Shown: one piece after another, positions 14,640-23,711 of the stretch | Layout of the letters: the number at the start of each line of letters is the position of its first letter | Position numbering within the stretch: the first letter of the stretch is position 1 | Source: a bacterium | GTDB taxonomy: Bacteria > Verrucomicrobiota > Kiritimatiellia > CAIKKV01 > CAITUY01 | Direction: 5' to 3' | Length of the DNA stretch: 49,813 nt | NCBI GenBank assembly: GCA_037128595.1 | Contig: JBAXWB010000034.1 | Coordinates: 1-49,813, forward strand | Notes under the pieces: generated by a model | Database searches by the model: none | What the model saw: only the letters and a program-made list of their open reading frames with translations | What the model was told of the DNA's origin: nothing | Position numbers and translations under genes: made by a program

Positions 14640-16247
14640 ATGACAGTTATACGACGCTGGAGTTTGATCTCTCTGGCTTTTCTCACACTGACGCCAACCC
14701 TCTTCACGGCCCACGCCCAGATGGCTCGATTTGACACCTATGGACTGGCCAATGTTCCCGAAAATGCCAATGTGGAAATCGGCCCTTTCTCTTCCGATCT
14801 TTCATTCTTCCAATCAGCCGGAGTCCGCTACATACGCAGTTCCGGCGCCGGCATGGAATACTTGTATACCGGGGGGGGCGGCGCCGATGCCACCATCGTC
14901 CAGCCAGCGGGCACCTACCATCAACCCTCCAGCTACGGGCGCGTGAAGGCCGATGGTCTCGACTTCCCGATCATCTCCCAGTTAACCGCTAGGAATTATT
15001 TCCTGATCAGTAAATATTTTGCCGTCGATATTTCCTTCGCCCTGACGTACCGCTATTTCCCCAATGCCACGGAGGACAACGCCTTCGATGTCGAGATCAT
15101 CGACCCCGGCTTTTACGCCTCGATGGGCTCTTTTACTTTCGGCGCTTCAAAAGACGCCTGGATGGGCTCTTTCAACGGACGCAACGCCGAAGCCTATACT
15201 GGCAAAGAGAGTTCCGGCTTTTCGGCGAACCTCTCGGCCGACTTTGAACTCACCCCCTTTATCAGAGGGCGCATTTATGACCGCCCCTCCTATCGGGTCG
15301 ATTATGTGGATTCCCGCGGCTACACGGACAACCTGAGCGGCCAGCGTTACCCGGTGTTCGAAAACATCGCGGGAGTGGATATGGACTGGCAGATGGCGCC
15401 GGACAAGAGCCTTGGCTATACCTTCAACCGGACCGACACCGTGCCGCAGGACAACAACTACAACATCGATCGCAGCGTGATCTATCATCAGATGCTGGAC
15501 TATCGCCAGCGTTTCACGCCCCTCACGACGGGGGGCGTCCGGGCCGATTATTACTGGCGGGATTATCTCGACCAGCGCGGCTCACAGTTCCAGCAGGATT
15601 ATCTCGGATACATGAATTCCGACCTCACTGAGGACACCTCGATCAACCTCGCCCTAGGGTACAGTTTGGGTAGTTTATCCGGAGCCACCGGCGGCGCCTA
15701 CGAGACCAACGGGACATCGGACGTGATCATTGGCGGAGCGGGCGTGCAAACCCGATTGACTGAAACGATCAGCCACGGGATTTCCTATCAGCGCTATCAG
15801 CGCGCCGGATTCATGGCGGGCTTTGAAGTTACAGATGCCATCCGTTATCATATTAAATACGCCGATCCTGAAACATGGGCGATCGGGTTCGCCTCGTCAT
15901 ACGAATCCGTCACCCCCGCCTTGGCCAATGCCACCGCCTACACCGATTGGGAGAATCAGATTTCGGCGTCGCGCCCCCTCACCCGCCGCCTGGTCTTGAC
16001 GATGGCCACGGCCTACATCATGCGGATGAATGACACCCCCAGCTCAGGGCAAATCGGTGACGGCGATCTCTTCATGAGTAATGATTACGACACCTGGGCC
16101 ACCACCGTAGGCCTGATCCAGACCCTGACGGATAGACTCAAACTCTACACCTATGCCGAACATCTGGAACGGCTCAGCAGCAATCCGTTGCTGGCTGGTA
16201 CGCGGGATACCATCGGCATGACGCTGGGGTATTACTATGATTTCTAA
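14640..16247 (+). CDS. Outer-membrane beta-barrel protein of the exosortase operon
   Basis: A protein of about 535 residues with a signal peptide (LISLAFLTLTPTLFTAHAQ) and then amphipathic, aromatic-rich strands throughout, ending YYYDF with the terminal phenylalanine expected of a BAM-assembled barrel. It resembles the barrel porins next to exosortase or exopolysaccharide genes, although a precise family is not recognised. It may be the outer-membrane exit or assembly partner for the material handled by the exosortase. The ATG at 14640 has GGGGG about 10 bases upstream; an ATG at 14625 is in frame but lacks a binding site. The stop is overlapped by the next gene. Confidence 0.75.
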   Translation: MTVIRRWSLISLAFLTLTPTLFTAHAQMARFDTYGLANVPENANVEIGPFSSDLSFFQSAGVRYIRSSGAGMEYLYTGGGGADATIVQPAGTYHQPSSYGRVKADGLDFPIISQLTARNYFLISKYFAVDISFALTYRYFPNATEDNAFDVEIIDPGFYASMGSFTFGASKDAWMGSFNGRNAEAYTGKESSGFSANLSADFELTPFIRGRIYDRPSYRVDYVDSRGYTDNLSGQRYPVFENIAGVDMDWQMAPDKSLGYTFNRTDTVPQDNNYNIDRSVIYHQMLDYRQRFTPLTTGGVRADYYWRDYLDQRGSQFQQDYLGYMNSDLTEDTSINLALGYSLGSLSGATGGAYETNGTSDVIIGGAGVQTRLTETISHGISYQRYQRAGFMAGFEVTDAIRYHIKYADPETWAIGFASSYESVTPALANATAYTDWENQISASRPLTRRLVLTMATAYIMRMNDTPSSGQIGDGDLFMSNDYDTWATTVGLIQTLTDRLKLYTYAEHLERLSSNPLLAGTRDTIGMTLGYYYDF

Positions 16248-19200
16248 GCGTCAAAAGAATCAAATGCTCCTTTCGCACCGGGCCGTCCTTTTTGCGGTGT
16301 TTATTCTCGTCACCGCATGGGTCTGGGCGAACCTGCCGCGTCTGGCTGCCGGTCAAAATGGCGTCCTGTCCTTTTTTCTTGGAACCCTCTTTGCGCTTAT
16401 CCTGATCTTCCGGACCAAGCTTCCTGACGAACACTTTAAATTACCGGACTGGAGCCTCGGCATGATCGGCGCGGGAGGGGCGCTGCTTGCCATTCTGGGG
16501 ATGATTATCCCCGTTCACCAATCTGAATGGCTGGGAATCCTGCTGATCGTGTATGCCGCCCTGGCCTGGTCCTTACCCCGGCGCTACGGGAAGGACCTGA
16601 TCCTCGCCTTACTCCTGATCTACTGGATTCACCCCCTGCCAGGCCAGATCTTCGGGCCGTTCCAACTGGCCATGCAGTCCCTGTCGGTCAAACTCAGTGA
16701 GGGCCTGCTACAGGCGCTGAATGTCCGCGTGTGGGGGGATGACCTCGTCCTGCGCGTGGGAACACGGGTGTTCGGCGTCCCGGAAGCCTGCAGCGGAATG
16801 AAGACGGCCATCACGGTGCTCTTTTGCGGAATGGGCGTGGGCCTGATCATGCGGTTGGGCAAATGGGCCATGGCCGGTCTGCTGGGACTGGGGCTGATTC
16901 AAGTCCTGATTCTCAATGTCATCCGCATTTCAGGCATGGTCTGGTTCGGCAAAGACAAGCCCCCGGGTTGGAATGATCAGGCCCTGCATGACACCATGGG
17001 TATTTTCCTCCTGCTCGCCGTGGGCCTCATTCATCTGGACGCCGTACTGCTCCGTCAATGGCTGGCGTTCCGGCAACGGCAAAAGGCCCTCGCCGCCTCG
17101 AACGACGAAATCGGGGAGGATGACGAGAAAATCCGGCGCTGGCCGGTCTTCTGGCGATTCACTTTCAGATGGTGGAAACAAGGCACGGCCATTCTGGTCG
17201 TTCTGGCGATTGCCGCTTTTTTCCGTCTCCACCTGGGGCCCTATCACCGCGCCCAGATGATCCGGGGCGTCGCCCAGGGAATTTCCACCTCCGATCCCGA
17301 GACCGCCCAGCGCGCGATTCAGGCCGCGTTGCTTCTGGTCCCGGGCGATGATGACCTCCTGCGGGATCTGGCCAGGATCAAAATCGGCAGGGGGAAACAG
17401 GAGGAAGCCTTGCGCATTATCCAGCGGAAACCGGCCAAAGACCGCTCCCTTGAGGATCGGGTCCTTGAAGCCCGCGCCCTGCTGGAACTGAAACGTATCA
17501 CGGAGGCCGGCGAGACCATCGCCCTGTTCCCGGCCGAATCACGCCGCTTACCCGGCGTGGCCCTGGTGCTGGCGGAATTCTACGCCATGCTGAACAAGCC
17601 GACCGAAGTGGCGACCTATGTCGTTCTGGCGGCCAGGGGTGTCGGCACACAGGAACGCATCCGCGGCCTATTTCCCTATATGGCGGCACGCGACCTCTGG
17701 GAATCGATCCGTCTCTCGGACTCAGACCTTCCCTATGCCACCACCCTTCAAGGGCTGATTGCCGTGGAATCACGGCTCCGGGTGGGCGACACCACCAGCG
17801 CCGCCAATGTCCTGCGGCGCGCCATGAAGAACCGCGCGCTTGAGCCCGCGTTTTTGAACCCGGCCATACGGATCATGCGTGACCGTCCTGATATCGAGTG
17901 GCAGCGCTTGTTTGAAACCCTGTTCATGACCAACCTGAAAACGTTAAAAGCCCCCGACCTCACGCTGGCGATGGACGGCGCCTTCTCGATCGGTCGACCG
18001 GATATCGGTTGGCTGGCATTTACCCGCCTGACCGCCATCGCCCCCGGGGACCCCATGTTGCTGATTGCCCCTGCCGAATATGGCCGGAAGTGGTTCCAGT
18101 TCCGTCACGAAGTCCTGGGGGCGGGCGGATACGGGGATGCCCTGATCGACGCCAAACCCTTCTTCCAACTCGCGGCCGGCCTGCCCCCCTGGAAGGAATT
18201 ATGGAAACGGATTCCCCTGGCCGGCGAGCTGGGTGGCCTCATTTCGAGGGAAGGCTATGAGCGCCAACTGAAACTCTGCCTGGACGCCCTGAAGAAAATT
18301 GAAACCCAGAAGGCGCTGGATATGCGCCTTAAACTCCTCTGGGGTCGTGTCCTGGGGGAATTGGGACGCTGGGATGAAGCCCATGAAAAACTGACCGCTT
18401 TCGAGCGCGAGTCCACTCACCAGCACCCCCTCTACCTGGTTGCGCATGCGGAACTCTACAAGGCGCAGGGGGACTGGGAGATGGGGTACGAAACCCTCTC
18501 CGAATATGTGCGCACCGAGCCGCACCCGCCATTGACCGTCTGGCTTGATCTGGCCCAGGCCGCAATGTCATTGGATCTCGGTTCCTATGCCATGGAATGC
18601 ATGGAGGAGGCACGCCGGGATTACCCGGAGTCGGAAGAATGGTCGCTGGCCATCGCCGGCATGTGGAGTTTCTTCGGCTTCAGCGAGGATGCCCTCTTTG
18701 TGGTCAATAACATGAAACATGCCCCGCACCCCGCCCTGCGCGCCAAATTGCTCCTGGCCACCGGCCGCGTGGTGGAAGGCCAGAAACTGGTGCTGGTCGA
18801 GAATCTTAACGATGTGATCATCCCTAAACGTCAAACCGAACTTCTTCCGCCTGCGGAATGGGCGTTGGAATGGCGCGGGGGACAACTCACGGACGAGGAT
18901 TATGCGCTTGAGCGGAAAGCATTAAAACCCAGGCAATCCCCATTCCTGAAAGCCCTGCAAGGGAACAAGGCCTCCTGGTATTCGGCCAGAGGCCAGGGCG
19001 GCACCTCGGAGCTGTCGAAGTGGACGGGCATCGGCCGTGACTCACGGGAAAAGGCCCTGGCACTGGGAGAACTCACCCTCCTGTTGCTACGACAGGACCG
19101 TACTAATGAGGCGGGGATCGCCATCACCCGGGCGCTTGAACTACAACCCGCCTCGGGGCTGCTCAACCGTCTCAATGTGCTGCTTAAAAAGGATGCACGC

Positions 19201-20265
19201 ACCGCCGGTCAGGCGCTGGCCGCCCAACCCCTGGATGGTGAATTATGGCTGGCGTATCTGGTAACCAACATCCGCGCGGGCGCCACCCCGGCCTGGACTG
19301 ACCGCGAAATCATCAAGGCCGTTGACAACCGCCTCTATGCGCCCGGTACGCTGGTCCGGGCCGGCGACTTCCTGTTGCGGAACGGCCAGACCAATGCGGC
19401 TGCCATCCTGGCCCGAGCCGCCATCAAGGACGGACAGGGCTTGCTTCCGGCTGACGTACTGGGGGTCACCACTGCCATCAAGCTTAAAGACAATGCCTGG
19501 GCTCTGGCCTGCGCCCGGGCCGGTACGGAACACGCCCTTGAGCCCTGGCCATTCTATAAGATTATTATCGGCCTGAAAACGCGCTCAGGAAACGCTGATC
19601 CGGACACCATCCGGGCCCTGGAAGGACTGGCCTCCCATTATCCCGAGGACAGCATCTGGGCGGAGCGGCTGGGCGAAGTGTATTTCCAGAAGGGTCAAAC
19701 CGACCGGGCACTAGGCGTTCTGGAAGATGCCCTGGCACGGGAGGCCGGACAGAAACAGGCGGTGCCGCGTACCTACCTGCTGGCGGCCGAGTCTGCACGA
19801 CGCGAAGGCAATATTCCGCGTGCCATCAAGATCCTCAAGTCCGCCTATGTCCGCTATCCCGCCGACTTGAACGTCCTGAATAATCTCATCTTCACCCTGG
19901 CGCAGGACCCGCTGTATGTCTCCGAGGCCCTGACCCTGCTGCCTACCCTGCTCGCCACTCAGAAGAATGATTTCGCCATTCATGATACCGCCGCCCTGGT
20001 CTATATGCGGTCAGGCAATCTGATCGAGGCGGAAAAGCATATGCAGAAGGCGCTCACCCTCGTTAAAAAGGGGAATTATGCCTGGCTTGAGGTTTATCTG
20101 AATGCGGCCGAGGCCCAACTCCGGATGGGAAAACTCCGGGACGCCCGTGAGAGTCTGACCCTGATCTTGAAAAGCCCCGAACGCTCCTCTGTCATCGATG
20201 CCCGCGCCCGTGAACTTCAGGATGAACTCTCACGCAAGGAACGGGAACAAACGAAGTGGTTCTAA
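16237..20265 (+). CDS. Exosortase fused to a large TPR domain
   Basis: A 1342-residue protein. Residues ~12-275 are an exosortase/archaeosortase-type polytopic membrane domain with the three catalytic residues in their motifs: Cys185 in PEACSGM, Arg230 in NVIRISG and His251 in ALHDTMG. Exosortases cleave and transfer C-terminally tagged (PEP-CTERM-like) proteins at the membrane. After a charged loop there is another helix (TAILVVLAIAAFFRL, ~315-330), then about 1000 residues of helical TPR-like repeats (for example GEVYFQKGQTDRALGVLEDAL and LVYMRSGNLIEAEKHMQKAL). Stand-alone exosortases are about 180-500 residues, so this fusion is exceptional in size. The start lies inside the barrel gene with an 11-base overlap, preceded by GGGG, so the two are coupled. 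Confidence 0.9.
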   Translation: MISKRQKNQMLLSHRAVLFAVFILVTAWVWANLPRLAAGQNGVLSFFLGTLFALILIFRTKLPDEHFKLPDWSLGMIGAGGALLAILGMIIPVHQSEWLGILLIVYAALAWSLPRRYGKDLILALLLIYWIHPLPGQIFGPFQLAMQSLSVKLSEGLLQALNVRVWGDDLVLRVGTRVFGVPEACSGMKTAITVLFCGMGVGLIMRLGKWAMAGLLGLGLIQVLILNVIRISGMVWFGKDKPPGWNDQALHDTMGIFLLLAVGLIHLDAVLLRQWLAFRQRQKALAASNDEIGEDDEKIRRWPVFWRFTFRWWKQGTAILVVLAIAAFFRLHLGPYHRAQMIRGVAQGISTSDPETAQRAIQAALLLVPGDDDLLRDLARIKIGRGKQEEALRIIQRKPAKDRSLEDRVLEARALLELKRITEAGETIALFPAESRRLPGVALVLAEFYAMLNKPTEVATYVVLAARGVGTQERIRGLFPYMAARDLWESIRLSDSDLPYATTLQGLIAVESRLRVGDTTSAANVLRRAMKNRALEPAFLNPAIRIMRDRPDIEWQRLFETLFMTNLKTLKAPDLTLAMDGAFSIGRPDIGWLAFTRLTAIAPGDPMLLIAPAEYGRKWFQFRHEVLGAGGYGDALIDAKPFFQLAAGLPPWKELWKRIPLAGELGGLISREGYERQLKLCLDALKKIETQKALDMRLKLLWGRVLGELGRWDEAHEKLTAFERESTHQHPLYLVAHAELYKAQGDWEMGYETLSEYVRTEPHPPLTVWLDLAQAAMSLDLGSYAMECMEEARRDYPESEEWSLAIAGMWSFFGFSEDALFVVNNMKHAPHPALRAKLLLATGRVVEGQKLVLVENLNDVIIPKRQTELLPPAEWALEWRGGQLTDEDYALERKALKPRQSPFLKALQGNKASWYSARGQGGTSELSKWTGIGRDSREKALALGELTLLLLRQDRTNEAGIAITRALELQPASGLLNRLNVLLKKDARTAGQALAAQPLDGELWLAYLVTNIRAGATPAWTDREIIKAVDNRLYAPGTLVRAGDFLLRNGQTNAAAILARAAIKDGQGLLPADVLGVTTAIKLKDNAWALACARAGTEHALEPWPFYKIIIGLKTRSGNADPDTIRALEGLASHYPEDSIWAERLGEVYFQKGQTDRALGVLEDALAREAGQKQAVPRTYLLAAESARREGNIPRAIKILKSAYVRYPADLNVLNNLIFTLAQDPLYVSEALTLLPTLLATQKNDFAIHDTAALVYMRSGNLIEAEKHMQKALTLVKKGNYAWLEVYLNAAEAQLRMGKLRDARESLTLILKSPERSSVIDARARELQDELSRKEREQTKWF

Positions 20266-20274
20266 CCTAACCTG

Positions 20275-21423
20275 ATGAACATCCCCGCCTCTCTGCATCG
20301 CATCCGCATTCTCCTGGTCAAGGAGCTCGCCCAGATCAAACGCGATCGCAGTCTCCTCGGGATCCTCATTGTAGCGCCCCTGTTCCAGCTCCTGATCATG
20401 GGGTTTGCGGCCAATACGGATATCCGGGACATCCAATTGACCATCCGCGATAATGATCGCTCTTTTTACAGCCGGGACTATATCCACTCCCTCGGCGCCT
20501 CCGGCTATTTCAAAATCACATTCGCCTCAGGACCGGACCGGGATGATGCCGCGCTTCTGGTGTCCGGCAAAAGCAGTCTCCTCCTCACAATCCCCCCTGA
20601 TTTCAGCAAACACCTTCTGGCCAATCAACCCGCCTCCCTCCAGGTCCTGGTGGATGGCTCCGACAGCAACTTCGGGGTCAATGGACTGAATACCCTCCAA
20701 AAGGCCAACCGCCTGTTCTCCACCCGGACGATCCGCCTCGTAACGGACAGACTGGCGCGACAGGGCGTCACGCTCCCGTCGGTCGAGGCAGAAACACGGG
20801 CCTGGTATAACCCCGATCTGCTCTCACGGGTTTACATGGTTCCGGCCCTGATGGGGGTGCTGTTGCTGGTGACCACCATGCTGGTCACCAGTATGTCCTT
20901 AGTCAAAGAGCGTGAAGACGGCACCATGGAGCAGTTGATTGTCACTCCGCTGCGCCCCGTGGAATTGATGATCGGCAAGCTCCTGCCTTTTGTCCTCATT
21001 GGCCTGATTGAAGTAACCCTTGCGTTGGGCGTGATCCGCGGGGTCTTCGGCATCCCCCTGCGCGGCAGCGTGCTCCTGCTTTACGGCTTCTCCGGCTTAT
21101 TCCTGCTGACCACGCTGGGTATGGGCCTGCTGGTCTCCACCCTCGTCAAGACCCAGCAGCAGGCCATGATGGTCGCGGCCTTTTTTGTCCTGATGCCTTT
21201 TGTGCTATTGTCGGGTTTTATCTTTCCCGTGGAAAATATGCCGCCCGCCATCCAGGCGCTGTCCGCCCTGATTCCGCTCAAGTACTATCTGGAAATTGTC
21301 CGCGGGCTTTTCCTGAAAGGGACAGGCTGGAACGAACTCTGGCCGCCTGCCCTCACCCTGCTGCTCTGGGGGGTGAGTATCCTGACTATTGCCGCCCTGA
21401 ACTTCAGGAAGCGACTGGATTAA
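20275..21423 (+). CDS. ABC-2 type transporter permease
   Basis: A 382-residue ABC-2 permease of the YhhJ/YbhR/YbhS style. There is one N-terminal helix (LLGILIVAPLFQLLIMGFA), a large extracytoplasmic domain at ~45-195, then five C-terminal helices with the diagnostic EREDGTMEQLIVTPLRPVELMIGKLLPF loop. Such permeases work with an ATPase and often a HlyD-like adaptor; neither is in the window, so the partner must be elsewhere. It starts 9 bases after the exosortase gene and probably shares its transcript. The stop is 1 base from the convergent lipoprotein gene. The substrate is unknown. Confidence 0.88.
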   Translation: MNIPASLHRIRILLVKELAQIKRDRSLLGILIVAPLFQLLIMGFAANTDIRDIQLTIRDNDRSFYSRDYIHSLGASGYFKITFASGPDRDDAALLVSGKSSLLLTIPPDFSKHLLANQPASLQVLVDGSDSNFGVNGLNTLQKANRLFSTRTIRLVTDRLARQGVTLPSVEAETRAWYNPDLLSRVYMVPALMGVLLLVTTMLVTSMSLVKEREDGTMEQLIVTPLRPVELMIGKLLPFVLIGLIEVTLALGVIRGVFGIPLRGSVLLLYGFSGLFLLTTLGMGLLVSTLVKTQQQAMMVAAFFVLMPFVLLSGFIFPVENMPPAIQALSALIPLKYYLEIVRGLFLKGTGWNELWPPALTLLLWGVSILTIAALNFRKRLD

Positions 21424-21424
21424 C

Positions 21425-21745
21425 TCATAAGCCGGAGGCTTCGATGATGAGGGGCTGGGGATGTCGGCATTGGGGACAGACCCAGTTCAGGGTATACGGA
21501 TTTCCCACCGACGGGGTATCGACAGTGAGATCCCCAGGCTCGTTACCGCACCGCCCGCACTTGATCCGGAAGGTGGTTTTTTCCGTATCCGCCTTAACCA
21601 GTCCCGCGCCTTTGATGGACAACTGAAGCTTGCCCACCTGGACGGTTTCCCGGGTTCCCCGGGGCAGTCCCAGACACCCGCACAGCGACACGGCAAGCCC
21701 GATCAACACTCCCATGGCCATCACAGACCGGACCCTGCGCTTCAT
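21425..21745 (-). CDS. Zinc-ribbon lipoprotein
   Basis: A 106-residue predicted lipoprotein. The lipobox SLCGC puts the lipidated cysteine at about residue 24. The mature part has a zinc-ribbon pattern, KCGRCGN followed about 30 residues later by VCPQCRH. A structural metal site outside the cytoplasm is somewhat unusual. AGGGG lies 7 bases before the ATG. It follows speA by 17 bases on the same strand, so the two are probably cotranscribed, though no functional link is obvious. Family not recognised. Confidence 0.7.
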   Translation of the reverse strand: MKRRVRSVMAMGVLIGLAVSLCGCLGLPRGTRETVQVGKLQLSIKGAGLVKADTEKTTFRIKCGRCGNEPGDLTVDTPSVGNPYTLNWVCPQCRHPQPLIIEASGL

Positions 21746-21762
21746 GTTTCGCCCCTTTTTAT

Positions 21763-23676
21763 TTATTTCTCGAAATACGTATAGCCGCGGATTCCCACCT
21801 TGTAGTCTTTGACAAAGGTGTTCTTTTCGCGGTGGGTGATCAAGCCGTTCTTCGCCGCCTTTTCGGCACGGGCCTTAATGGTCTCCACCATGCTGTTCGG
21901 GCTGTATTCCATGTACTCCAGGATCTCATCCACCCGGTCGCCCTTGATCTGCGTCGCTTCATCAATCCGGCCCTTGTCATCAATCCGCACATGCAGCACA
22001 TTCGTGTTCCCGAGCAGGTTGTGCATATCGCCGATGGTCTCCTGATAGGCCCCCGTCAGAAAGATCCCCATGTAGTAGTCGCGCCCATCCCATTCATGGA
22101 GCGGCAGGACATGCTTCACGTCATGCAGGTCAATAAACTTATCGATCTTGCCGTCTGAATCACAGGTGATGTCCGCCAGCACCGCCTTGCGCGTCGGACG
22201 CTGATTCAAGCGGTGGATCGGCATGATCGGGAATAGCTGATCAATGGCCCAGAAATCGGGAATGGACTGGAAAACGCTGAAGTTCCCGTAATAGACATCC
22301 GCGGTGGCGGCGTCCAGTCCCTCCAGTTCATCCGGCGTATACTTCCGCCCCCGGGTCATTTCCGACACCTTGCACACCACATGCCAGAAGATGGTTTCCG
22401 CCAGCGAGCGCTCGCGCAACGAGATATTCCCGTGGAGGAACAGGGTGCGCAACTCATCCCGGTAATAGACGGCATCATGATAGGCTTCCTGCATGTTGCG
22501 CGGAGAGAGGGAGTGACAGACTTCCATCAGGTTCTGCAACATCTCATGCGATTCCGGCGATAACTTCTCGGGAATCCGCAGGGGCTCAAACCGGCGCACA
22601 TCCAGGATATTGAAAATCAATACGGAGTGATGCGCGGCCGTGGCGCGGCCGGATTCAGTCACAATGGTCGGGTGCGGCACCCCGCATTCATCCAGGGTAT
22701 TCATCACCGTTTCCACCACCACCGAGGCATATTCGGCCGTGGAATAGTTGGTGCTGCAGGCAAAATTGGTATGGGAGCCATCATAATCCACCGCTAGCCC
22801 GCCGCCCATGTTCAGGATCCCCATGCCCGCCCCTTCCCGTACGAGCTCGACATAGAACCGGCACGCCTCGCGCAAGGCATTCCGGACGCGCCGGATATCT
22901 GACACCTGGCTCCCCAGGTGGTAATGGAGCATCTGGAGGCAATCCAGCATCTTGTGCTGGCGCAAGCCGTCCACCACCGCGATAATCTGGCTGGCATCCA
23001 ATCCGAATTTGCTGCGGTCCCCGCCGGAGGAATCCCAATGTCCACCGGCACGGCTGGACAGTTTTGCGCGGATCCCCACCACCGGGCGGACCTTCAGCCG
23101 GTGGGCGCGTTCGATAATCAATTCCAGCTCACTGGGCATTTCAATCACCAGAACGGTCCGGGTCCCCATCTTGAGCGCCTGCAAGGCCAGATCCACAAAC
23201 TCCTCGTCCTTGTACCCGTTGCAGATGACAAACGCCTCGGGGTCCTTCATCAGGGCCAGCGCGGCAATCAGTTCGGCTTTGCTACCGGCCTCAAGCCCGT
23301 GATGGTATTCGCGCCCGTATTCCGTAATGTCGCTCACCACCTCATCCTGCTGATTCACCTTGATGGGGAACACGCCGCGATACTGCCCCTGATAGGCGGC
23401 ATCGAAGATCGCCCAGCGGAAACTCTCGTTGATCTCTTTAATACGGGAGGCCAGGATGTTGGAGAAGCGGAGCAATACCGGCATATTCAGGCCGCGGCTG
23501 TGACACTCATCAATCAAATGCATCAGACTGACTTCGGTCTGGCTCTTGGGTCCGTTCGGGCGGACAATCACTTCCCCCCCGGGCGTCACATCGAAGTAGC
23601 CCTGCCCCCAGTTCCGGATCCCGTATAAGTCAGCGGAGTTCTCCGCCGTCCATCGCGTCAACGCTTCATGCCTCAT
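21763..23676 (-). CDS. speA: Biosynthetic arginine decarboxylase
   Basis: SpeA, a PLP enzyme of the fold-III alanine-racemase type that converts arginine to agmatine for polyamine synthesis. The 637 residues fit the family (about 630-660). Landmarks are WTAENSADLYGIRNWGQGYFDV at 9-30, the Schiff-base lysine at Lys106 in GVFPIKVNQ, the glycine loop NMGGGLAVDYDGS that binds the cofactor phosphate, and the C-terminal YMGIFLTGAYQETIGDMHNLLGNTN segment. GAGGAG lies about 10 bases upstream of the ATG. No agmatinase or agmatine deiminase gene is nearby. Confidence 0.96.
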   Translation of the reverse strand: MRHEALTRWTAENSADLYGIRNWGQGYFDVTPGGEVIVRPNGPKSQTEVSLMHLIDECHSRGLNMPVLLRFSNILASRIKEINESFRWAIFDAAYQGQYRGVFPIKVNQQDEVVSDITEYGREYHHGLEAGSKAELIAALALMKDPEAFVICNGYKDEEFVDLALQALKMGTRTVLVIEMPSELELIIERAHRLKVRPVVGIRAKLSSRAGGHWDSSGGDRSKFGLDASQIIAVVDGLRQHKMLDCLQMLHYHLGSQVSDIRRVRNALREACRFYVELVREGAGMGILNMGGGLAVDYDGSHTNFACSTNYSTAEYASVVVETVMNTLDECGVPHPTIVTESGRATAAHHSVLIFNILDVRRFEPLRIPEKLSPESHEMLQNLMEVCHSLSPRNMQEAYHDAVYYRDELRTLFLHGNISLRERSLAETIFWHVVCKVSEMTRGRKYTPDELEGLDAATADVYYGNFSVFQSIPDFWAIDQLFPIMPIHRLNQRPTRKAVLADITCDSDGKIDKFIDLHDVKHVLPLHEWDGRDYYMGIFLTGAYQETIGDMHNLLGNTNVLHVRIDDKGRIDEATQIKGDRVDEILEYMEYSPNSMVETIKARAEKAAKNGLITHREKNTFVKDYKVGIRGYTYFEK

Positions 23677-23711
23677 AAGCCCTATCTCCTCTACCCTGCC
23701 GCCTGTCGGAA

